A stretch of DNA of 64,000 bases from Bolinopsis microptera (taxonomy: Eukaryota; Ctenophora; Tentaculata; Lobata; Bolinopsidae), in the NCBI RefSeq assembly GCF_026151205.1, contig NC_087074.1, positions 10,945,226-11,009,225 of the forward strand. The letters run 5' to 3'. Of this stretch, positions 35,401 through 47,400 are shown piece by piece. The notes under the pieces were generated by a model. That model ran no database searches and was not told the DNA's origin. It was given only the letters and a program-made list of their open reading frames with translations. The position numbers were made by a program, and so were the translations under genes. How positions within the stretch are numbered: the first letter of the stretch is position 1; every line of letters begins with the position of its first letter.

Positions 35401-38400
35401 CACGAAGAATACAAGTCTGATGAGGGCGCGGTGGCCGTGGAACACCTGTCTCAGACCGTGACCTGAGGTGTTCAGGGCGAATTCTTCCAGTTCCTTCCCC
35501 ATCTGTTTTCTCATTAGCATCGGACCTGCAGTTAGGATATCAGTGTGGTGGTTACAACTTTGAACATAAGATACAGCTTTTATTCAGTGGCCTCATTATA
35601 TATCTTGGATGAACAATGAACATTTGAACAAGTTTTTTGCTTGAAAATTCATGACCAAACTATCTCAGTATCTATAAACTGTTTAACTTCTATATTTTGA
35701 GGTCAAAGAGAACTTTAAGTTAAATGGTAATGGTAAGATTTAAAAAAACTATAAAACTTGCTTATGCAACAACTTCCTCATTTTAAAGACCACATGCACA
35801 AGTTGTACGTCAATATTACAGTAAGTAAGGTCTGCACACTCTGCACTCTGCAGGAGCGTCCATATAAGGTCTGGTTTTCATGCCGTCCGACCCATGTCGA
35901 CTGACCTTTACTTTAGTATTAGCAGAAATTAAAGTAGTAACGCAGTGAAGTATTGCAGTGAAGCATAAAATTTGTAAACTGACAGCATTAAAAAATTAAA
36001 TGATCAGCATCTACAATTTAGTCTGATCAAAATCACGCCAAATAATACCAGGATCAAACCCCGACATTGACATGGTGGTTATTGCAAAGCTCTTTTTATG
36101 GTACGGAGAATATCGGTTGGCTCACTTGGATATCTTCAAATAGAATAGTGGGTACTGGGTGTGTCCAACTCCAATACCAAACTAACCATCACATGACATA
36201 ATAGGAGCCATAATATGAGCTCTTTTTGTCCAATTGAACAGATTTTTCAAGTTTATGCACATAATATCTAGTAGCTACAACAATCACATTTTTAGGTCCT
36301 TCTCAGAAAAACATTAAAATCATATTTCATAATAACTAAATATTATGCACTTGAAGTCACAAACTCACATAAAAGTGCACAGTTACTAGTTAGTAGTTAC
36401 ACACTAAGCTACACTGAAACTACTGCAGAATCATTCTATGCTGCCTTAATTATTTTTCTTTACATTATAACTTTTTGCACTAGTTTTACTCTGTTTTTAT
36501 GATAATTAGGCAATGGAACAGATTGATATTACTGTACAATATTGTTAGAGAAATGATAGGACGAGTCTATATCCAATGTAAGATGCAATCTTGATCAAGT
36601 ACACGAGGGAAAAAATTTAAAAAAAGATACTACAGATTGGTAAAATATGTTTTTAACAACAAAGCACCATATAACTATTTCCCTACACAACTGACTAAAC
36701 TGGAAGTATAAACCGTGAATCAGTTGGCAGCAGTACACTACTACAATTAAAGTAACACGTCACGCGCGGCTTGGTGATAAATATGTAGTTGTTTTTATCC
36801 CATTGTTTTTGTAACCTTTTTGTTGTGTAGCTTCTCACTCTTGAATAGAGCCGGAAGTCAGTGGTGTTAGAATTTAAAACTTTTTATTCTATTGAATTGA
36901 GCAACCAAATTGGGCAGTATCCGAGAAGCCTGACCACTAGGGGTAGACATTAGGGTAGACAATTTTAACAAATTTGAGTTAGCTTAGGGTCTCTGAAGTC
37001 TATCCTCACCCTAATTTCTACCCTAACTGGTCAGGATTTTTTAATTCTAAATTGCTATGTAGATATCAATTTCCCGGAAATGTTCGATTATTGACACTAG
37101 GGGTCGCAAGATAGCGAAACAAATCATAAATTTCTTCTTTTTTGTCAGTCAATACAGTTATTAATTGGTTCAGGTATTGAAAGTGCCGTTAGAGAAGCCT
37201 AGGAAGGAGAATCTGCTGTACTGTCTATACGAGCTGTACAGCAGTATTACCTCACAGAAGAAGAGGACAGGTATATACGCTCCGAAGAAGTTTATCTCCA
37301 GATTACGGAAAGAGAATGAGAACTACAACAACTTCCTCCAGCAGGACGCTCACGAGGTTACTTTATAAGATATTTCCTTGTGTTTGAAAGAGTGAGGGTG
37401 GATTGGTTTGTAATGATTACATGTGCTTTTGCGCTTCAATTACTCGGTAGTTGTGGAAATTTGTTCTGGGCCATTTCTAAGTTTCTACCAAATTTATGAA
37501 ATTTGAAATTCCTGTTTGTGGACATAAATCGATACAATGTGTTAAAAGTGCCGTCTACGAGTCTATGAGTTAAACGTGTCGTCTGTCCACCACGTTGGAG
37601 TCATAACACTGCAACTCATTTCATGTACGTGACAGATTAATTACAGATTAATTATGTATTTTGCGAATGAAAACATGACACGTGTTATTACGTTTGACAC
37701 GAGACCCTTGCTGGAAGGTACCGGTGGTTTTAATGAACAAATTTATATAGTATGTGGTACTCTATCCTGAAGATTTAAGATTGTGATTTACAAATTTTTG
37801 TGTGAATAATAATTCCACTTGCACTACACCCTTTGGAACAAACACACAAGATCGATGGTTGAACAATGAAAATAAGTGTATACTGTATAGATATGAGATA
37901 TTTTAGCCACAAATGTGAAAGTATAGTAGCTGAAAGACAAAATTACTCTCTAAAACGCTAATTTCAAGAGTTATTTCATATTTTTAGCATAATTTAAAGT
38001 TAACTCGATACCCACGTCGATAACGCGATCGTTTAAAAGCAGAGTTCAGACCGTTTAATTTCAGTTTCTGAATTATTATATCTGTTAAACTCGATTAACT
38101 GGAAACCGTTTAATTTCAGTTTCTGAATCTAGGTAAACTATAGGTAAAAATATAATATTAATCATAAGCTAAAATGTACTAATCTTTGTATTCTAAATGG
38201 GGGAAAAGGAAGAAACATTGTCAGTCAGTCGAGAAAATTGTCAGTCAGGCTATATGGCAGCTTTGTAGATGTTGTGACTATGCTAGTAGTGGTCCCAGGC
38301 TTGCGACTGGAATTGCGGTGTTAAATCGATTTAATGGTACCAACGATCCACCTCCCACTTGTTGTTTGGTACTTAGCATTAATAGTGTTAGCTGTAGCCA

Positions 38401-41400
38401 TTTATAGCAAGAATCTTAAAACTAAAGGGGATGACAAGGAAAAGAGGAAGGAAAAAGAAGAACGGGATAAACAATTAATTAAAGTATTTATAGGAGTATT
38501 AGATATTGTAATTACAAGCTTCAATAATAAATCACTGACTAAAACTTCTAATTAAAATGACACTTGGTACGCTCGCCCATTTTCACTGGTCAGTCTGAAC
38601 TTCGGTTTAGCACGTTGTACACTTATTCACCTAAGTTTCAGAATTTGTTCAGTTTAGCAGAGTTAGTACCCGTGTTTCAATAAATCAAAAGATATCAGGG
38701 GAGTTCTTTACTAATGTTACGGTCATCTAGAATACCGAACTTCCTGAAAACGTTATCATATTTCCTCAGACAACGTTTAATGCCTTTAATCAGTCTATCA
38801 CGGCTATATCCTCTATCAATTAGAATTTTGAATATTTTGTGAAGATGGGAGGTAAAGATATCCAATCTAGTGCAGACATTACCATATCTAAGAACTTGAC
38901 TTGAAAAAACGTTGTAGCCAACCTCGGTTGGGATGTTACTGTGAGGAAATGTAAGGGATACAACATGAAAATTAAAATCATCAGTTTTGTTATACACTGA
39001 TATTTCTAGTCCTTCTGTGGAAATATTAATATTTAAATCAAGGTAGTTAATGATTTTATTATTGGAACCAGCTCGCTCCATCTCCAATGAATTAGGATAA
39101 ATATCTTTAATCAATTTATGAAAGTAAAGGTAGTTAATAATAGATAAATCGTCAACATATCGTTTATTATTGGATAATATCTTTGCTAATCCCATTTTCT
39201 TTTCCTGAAGTAAACGTTTCATATAATTAAATTCCTTTTTGCCAACAGTGAGATCAGCTAAAGGGGAACTTGAATTTCCACCCATAGGAATACCCTTGGT
39301 TTGTATGAATACAATCCCACCGAAGACGACATAAGTGTTATAAATAATAAATTTAACAGCCTCTTTTAGGTCATCTTGACTAAAGCAGGCATGAGAATCA
39401 TAGGTTTTATTGGAAAAGAAACATGTATTACTGTCTCTTTTAGAAATACAAATATATCTGTTACGGTCTGAAAATATTAAATCAACAACTTCATTAATCA
39501 TATTCTCTACTTCAATCAAGTCTAATCTGGTATAAAGAGTAGTAAAATCATAAACTTGTATATTATAAACATCGCTATTTTTGATAGCTTCAAGGAATTC
39601 ACTTGAGGAATCTATGCTCCAAAACATGTTTATACCGCTGTTGTTGTAGATGGCCTCGCAGTATTTCTTGAAGTATTTCCTCATTTAAGTTTCAGACAAC
39701 AGTTAACTTGGACGTTAAGTTGTTTCGTAACGCAAAAACGGGCACCTGCAATGAACCTCGCCTTGTAAGGGTTCTTATGAAGCTTAGGGTTCCAGAAGAT
39801 GCGTGCTAGTCGCAAGTTTTTATCTTCAACTTGTACATTAAATCTCTCCTTTAGACTCTCAGATATTTTATTGACATAATGAGTCTCGTCTTCGCTACAG
39901 GGTTTATATGTATCATTACCTATACATTCTAGAGTATTAGGATCAAAACCCATTTCATTGACAAGAGTTTTTACATAAAACTTTTTACAAATAAATGAAA
40001 AATTACCAGAAGCTTTGTCGATACTACAAATAATGTATTTACTTTTCAGCAATTTAAGACTTCTTTTAACATCATCTTTTTCCAGTGTGTTTTCTTTTAT
40101 TTCAAATGTTTCAGGAAAGTTTTTCTTGTAATATTCAATACGATTGGAAACTATTGATAACACTTTTTCCTTCCAATCGCTGAACTTTACTTCTTTTTGA
40201 CAGTACTTTCTACTTTTTGATTTTATAAATTTATCGACAGCTTCGGTAACTGACATATATATCTCATCTGGAGATTTAAATGTGGGAATCCTGTATTTAC
40301 AACCGTAGGAAAGTACTTCCCTAAGTTCAACATTATCAACAATATCTAAATTACCAGTAACTACATGTCCATGAGGAGGATAATTGAAAGGGGAGGAGTG
40401 ACAATCGCATGGACTACCTAAAATAGATTTAATATCAGAAATAGAAAGTTTCTTTAAGAATGAAGCATAGTTACAAATAGAAAGACTTATAGGATCATTA
40501 TACTCATAATAAATCTGTAATGGTGTAAAAGACTGAATCAAAATGGGAAGCAAATCAATGACTGAAGTGTCAGAGAAAATAGATTTTAGGTTAAGATTAT
40601 CAATGAATTTGCAATTAAATGGAACAATTATAAATTCTCTATTACTGGATTCAGATTTGTTCTGATGGTATTTGGGGGAAAATGTTGAACAGAAAGAGGA
40701 ACATACGTTGTAAATCAATCCTGAATTATTTTGACTCAAAGAGTAGAGAGTGTCTAAATCTGATAAGCTATAACATTTTAATGTTTTGTATATGGAATGT
40801 TCTGAAGAGATGTTATCTTTCAGCCTGTTAATATCAGACTCTATGGTATCCAGAGACTTCTTAGGCTGAACTTTCTTCTTTCCATTCCCTCTGCCACGTT
40901 TGTATCGAGCAATCTGTCCACTAAAATAATTCATAACCCGATCTTGGGAGATGTTGCCCGTTCCTTTCTTCTTGTCATTAAGACCAAGAGGGAATGCTGT
41001 CCCAAGCTTCTCTATCCAGTAATCCTCCAGGAGAAGTAAATCATTTTTGACATCGGTGGACATGTCAGAATCAACATAATCTACAATCTGTATGGAAGCA
41101 TCTGAGAAGACGTGACCAGGAATATTAAAATGTTCATATAAAAATGTGGATGATTTGGCTTTGACACAATTTCTGTGGCCATTGACTCTTTTATGAAGTG
41201 GTTGAGTTGTTTCTCCAACATATTGTTTTTTACAGGTAGAACAGGTAATAACATAAATAACATTATTATTAGTTTTACAATTAAATATAAAATTTGTATG
41301 TCCAAAGATAAAATCATTATTAAAAGTACTGCTCCTAAATGTATTAACAGGATTAAAACTGTTACAAGTGAGACAACCTCTACCATTGCAACATCTAAAA

Positions 41401-44400
41401 GTGCTAGAAAAGACATTACTAGGGGTAACCCATTTATTCAAGGATTTTGAGAAAAATTTACCATTACGTTTAAGTCAAGAAGGTAACATCATCCCTTTCG
41501 GCGTTTCCGCCTAGACCCAACGACTCGAGATAGGCCAAGGACAACGGGTCGGACATCAACCTATAGCTATTGTCATGGGGCTGCCATGATTGGGCGGGCG
41601 TTAGATGTCATGAACCTAAATAGTTCTCCCACCGACGCAATGTAGCCTGGCGAGATTCTTCGCGACCATAAAAATCTCTTAGAACCGGATCTTGCACTGC
41701 CGCTGTTTCTCGTACCGTAGCATGGCGGACAGCTCACGCCAGAAAATGAAATAAACAGGTAAATACAGGATAAATCAGGAGATGTATGTACAACAACAAG
41801 ACTTCAAGGAGGGCGCCCAAGAAAACAAAGATCAACCAAATCTCGGAACCAATGGCCGGGAGAGATATAAATGTAATTATAGAGCAATATCAAGAAAAGC
41901 TATCAATTATGTATCCAACGGGGCGGAAGAACCGACCACCAGTACTTGATACCATGATACGGACGTAATCTAGGTAAACTATAGGTAAAAATATAATATT
42001 AATCATAAGCTAAAATGTACTAATCTTTGTATTCTAAATGGGGGAAAAGGAAGAAACATTGTCAGTCAGTCGAGAAAATTGTCAGTCAGGCTATATGGCA
42101 GCTTTGTAGATGTTGTGACTATGCTAGTAGTGGTCCCAGGCTTGCGACTGGAATTGCGGTGTTAAATCGATTTAATGGTACCAACGATCCACCTCCCACT
42201 TGTTGTTTGGTACTTAGCATTAATAGTGTTAGCTGTAGCCATTTATAGCAAGAATCTTAAAACTAAAGGGGATGACAAGGAAAAGAGGAAGGAAAAAGAA
42301 GAACGGGATAAACAATTAATTAAAGTATTTATAGGAGTATTAGATATTGTAATTACAAGCTTCAATAATAAATCACTGACTAAAACTTCTAATTAAAATG
42401 ACACTTGGTACGCTCGCCCATTTTCACTGGTCAGTCTGAACTTCGGTTTAGCACGTTGTACACTTATTCACCTAAGTTTCAGAATTTGTTCAGTTTAGCA
42501 GAGTTAGTACCCGTGTTTCAATAAATCAAAAGATATCAGGGGAGTTCTTTAATAATGTTACGGTCATCTAGAATACCGAACTTCCTGAAAACGTTATCAT
42601 ATTTCCTCAGACAACGTTTAATGCCTTTAATCAGTCTATCACGGCTATATCCTCTATCAATTAGAATTTTGAATATTTTGTGAAGATGGGAGGTAAAGAT
42701 ATCCAATCTAGTGCAGACATTACCATATCTAAGAACTTGACTTGAAAAAACGTTGTAGCCAACCTCGGTTGGGATGTTACTGTGAGGAAATGTAAGGGAT
42801 ACAACATGAAAATTAAAATCATCAGTTTTGTTATACACTGATATTTCTAGTCCTTCTGTGGAAATATTAATATTTAAATCAAGGTAGTTAATGATTTTAT
42901 TATTGGAACCAGCTCGCTCCATCTCCAATGAATTAGGATAAATATCTTTAATCAATTTATGAAAGTAAAGGTAGTTAATAATAGATAAATCGTCAACATA
43001 TCGTTTATTATTGGATAATATCTTTGCTAATCCCATTTTCTTTTCCTGAAGTAAACGTTTCATATAATTAAATTCCTTTTTGCCAACAGTGAGATCAGCT
43101 AAAGGGGAACTTGAATTTCCACCCATAGGAATACCCTTGGTTTGTATGAATACAATCCCACCGAAGACGACATAAGTGTTATAAATAATAAATTTAACAG
43201 CCTCTTTTAGGTCATCTTGACTAAAGCAGGCATGAGAATCATAGGTTTTATTGGAAAAGAAACATGTATTACTGTCTCTTTTAGAAATACAAATATATCT
43301 GTTACGGTCTGAAAATATTAAATCAACAACTTCATTAATCATATTCTCTACTTCAATCAAGTCTAATCTGGTATAAAGAGTAGTAAAATCATAAACTTGT
43401 ATATTATAAACATCGCTATTTTTGATAGCTTCAAGGAATTCACTTGAGGAATCTATGCTCCAAAACATGTTTATACCGCTGTTGTTGTAGATGGCCTCGC
43501 AGTATTTCTTGAAGTATTTCCTCAAAAGTTTCAGACAACAGTTAACTTGGACGTTAAGTTGTTTCGTAACGCAAAAACGGGCACCTGCAATGAACCTCGC
43601 CTTGTAAGGGTTCTTATGAAGCTTAGGGTTCCAGAAGATGCGTGCTAGTCGCAAGTTTTTATCTTCAACTTGTACATTAAATCTCTCCTTTAGACTCTCA
43701 GATATTTTATTGACATAATGAGTCTCGTCTTCGCTACAGGGTTTATATGTATCATTACCTATACATTCTAGAGTATTAGGATCAAAACCCATTTCATTGA
43801 CAAGAGTTTTTACATAAAACTTTTTACAAATAAATGAAAAATTACCAGAAGCTTTGTCGATACTACAAATAATGTATTTACTTTTCAGCAATTTAAGACT
43901 TCTTTTAACATCATCTTTTTCCAGTGTGTTTTCTTTTATTTCAAATGTTTCAGGAAAGTTTTTCTTGTAATATTCAATACGATTGGAAACTATTGATAAC
44001 ACTTTTTCCTTCCAATCGCTGAACTTTACTTCTTTTTGACAGTACTTTCTACTTTTTGATTTTATAAATTTATCGACAGCTTCGGTAACTGACATATATA
44101 TCTCATCTGGAGATTTAAATGTGGGAATCCTGTATTTACAACCGTAGGAAAGTACTTCCCTAAGTTCAACATTATCAACAATATCTAAATTACCAGTAAC
44201 TACATGTCCATGAGGAGGATAATTGAAAGGGGAGGAGTGACAATCGCATGGACTACCTAAAATAGATTTAATATCAGAAATAGAAAGTTTCTTTAAGAAT
44301 GAAGCATAGTTACAAATAGAAAGACTTATAGGATCATTATACTCATAATAAATCTGTAATGGTGTAAAAGACTGAATCAAAATGGGAAGCAAATCAATGA

Positions 44401-47400
44401 CTGAAGTGTCAGAGAAAATAGATTTTAGGTTAAGATTATCAATGAATTTGCAATTAAATGGAACAATTATAAATTCTCTATTACTGGATTCAGATTTGTT
44501 CTGATGGTATTTGGGGGAAAATGTTGAACAGAAAGAGGAACATACGTTGTAAATCAATCCTGAATTATTTTGACTCAAAGAGTAGAGAGTGTCTAAATCT
44601 GATAAGCTATAACATTTTAATGTTTTGTATATGGAATGTTCTGAAGAGATGTTATCTTTCAGCCTGTTAATATCAGACTCTATGGTATCCAGAGACTTCT
44701 TAGGCTGAACTTTCTTCTTTCCATTCCCTCTGCCACGTTTGTATCGAGCAATCTGTCCACTAAAATAATTCATAACCCGATCTTGGGAGATGTTGCCCGT
44801 TCCTTTCTTCTTGTCATTAAGACCAAGAGGGAATGCTGTCCCAAGCTTCTCTATCCAGTAATCCTCCAGGAGAAGTAAATCATTTTTGACATTTTTGAAA
44901 TGTTTATTGAATTGAACATAATATTCTAATTCAAGTTCTAATACATATTTTAATACTGTTTAATTTCAGTTTCTAAACTACTTGTTGAACTCAATATCTG
45001 ATTTGTTGCGGAGCGAGTTTGACGACGAGGAGAAGGAGAAACTGAAAAGGACTTGGGTTGAGGTAAATTAAAATATTTGAAACACGCGTACTGTCAATCG
45101 TAAAACCCTGTACATATACCAAACTTACTGACACACTAGTTTTAACACTGTGTCATATTTATTAACTATTTAATAATGTTAATATTATGCGCATCTTGTA
45201 GATCGGAGATAAACTCGGTGTCATCCGAACATTGCGTCATAACCCAATTATAGGGTCTACCAAATTATCACCTGTCAATATTGATGGTGGATCTTCTTTA
45301 AGCTGTTCCGTGTTCAATTGTTAATAGTTGCCTCAAAATAATGATCTGACAGCTTTATCAACTCCACCCGAAAGCATAAGGTCAAGTTCGGAGACAACCT
45401 GTACATAAAATGAGTCACTAATTACACTTATTTCACTGCCATATACGGTAAAATTAATTATAATTCCTCTGAAAGTCCAAGGGGTACAGGCTCTTCAGAT
45501 ATTATACTCCTAACCTTTCTATAATGATATCTGGGTTCAAAATTTAAATAACTCAACCTTGGTGGAGACAGTGGCCACCTGAAAATTACAAAAATAAAGG
45601 AGCTGTAAATCACTTATGAAAAAAATATTTACTCCAAATTTCACAATTTAAAGTTACGTAAGACAGGTGGGTACTCAAAAAGTGCCGGTTGAGCAGGTTT
45701 GTCTGCTCAACACAGGTGGAGCAGCTCACTGACTACATGAGCTAATATAAGTGACTAGAACTTACCCTCTCATGCTTTTTAATTGCTCCAAAGTCCTAAT
45801 ATTTAATATTATGGGTTATACCAATCATATTTCATAGAATAGGATCCTCAGAATCGGCTCAACCGAGGTGGAGACAGCATAACATGCAGTTCAAAATCTG
45901 TTATTCTGTAGTTTAGGAGCTGTAGAGTGACTGTGGCAGTCCATTTGCGATACCAATGATTCTAAATCATCTACCAACTCATATTACAAGGCATCCTTGC
46001 TGAAAAGTACACTCAACATAGGTGGAGACTCAAATTTGGCAAATTTGGGCGTAAATTTGACCTCAGAAGTCAAGGTTCTCCACCGCGGTTGAGTGGTTGA
46101 TGGCTAGTTTGATGAGTTGTATACATGCTAAAGGGTCACCCAATGTTATTCCTTCCAGAAATCAACTGCCAAAGCTCAACTCAACCCGGTGGGCCAGTTT
46201 TAATGCATTTTTTAATGTTTTGATGTTTAATCAACAATTTCTCCACCTTGTTGAGCACCTTTTCACAACTTTGATAGTTTTTTCATTTGCTAGAACACTT
46301 TGCTTTAAAACAGAAGGGGTGACAGTTTTATGATCCCCTACAGTAGCAGTTAACAGAGCAGATTAGAATTAGTGATAAAACCAATGAATTTAGGCATGTT
46401 TGACAGGCTTTTTACTGTTTCTTAATGAAAGATCTCCACCCTGTTGAGCGTCAATGGCAAAAACAAAATTTAACGGGAAGTAGAAAAGGCCGAGACGCAA
46501 CTTTCTAGCTAACCTAGAACTCTCTAAACCTTTCTCCACCCCCGGTTGAGCAGATTTGAAAAGTGCATTTAATTTCTCCACCTCGGTTGAGCACTTAGAT
46601 AAAATATTGATAAAACCATCATATTGCAAATTTGATGTAGTTTGTGTTACCAATAACCTTTTCCACCTTAATCAAAAGTTTCTTCAACCAGAGCCAGTCT
46701 CCACCTTAAATCTCCACCTTTTAAGGGTTTGTTTAATACCACCTGTATCGGCTCAACCGTTCAACCTTTTAATTTTTTTTTTTTACTCAGAGAAAGTCCT
46801 GAAAAATGTCTTGTCAGCCATATAATCAGGGAGTTTCAGTCTGTGTTGAGCTGGCTCCACCACACACTTCTAAAAAAGTAAAAAATGTACAGGTTGTCTC
46901 CGAACTTGACCATAAAGCTTCAACTCAACAAATCAGACAAATCTGTTTAACTTTAAATCTGTGAATAAACGCTCCCGGGTATGGCTGCATTTCTGACCTA
47001 ATTCGTGCATTTCTATTTAATGTATTTGCAAATCCTGACAGTTAGAAATGTGCTTGAACACTAAAAACTAACAGTGTTTGGAGTAGGTCAAACTACTTCA
47101 ATGAACGTCAAAACCTTTGTCAAATCTCTGATAGATGATATTTTGGTTCAGGTTCATAACTTATATTAGGGTACTTTTCAAAGCATTTTCACCCTAAATT
47201 CTCCTCCGGACTTCTTGTAAATATACAATTTACCTTTTATATTTATTTATTATTTGTTATTATTTATTTCATTTCATTTCATTTCATTTCATTTCATTTC
47301 ATTTCATTTCATTTCATTTCATTTCATTTCATTTCATTTCATTTCATTTCATTTCATTTCATTATATAAATACTTTTGTTCACTTTTACACATTTGCTCA

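Noticed and set aside
38186-38555. Two 73-codon plus-strand frames, repeated identically at 42027-42396
   Set aside because: They lie in the 3' non-coding region of the two Naiad copies, antisense to the element; duplicated only because the element is.
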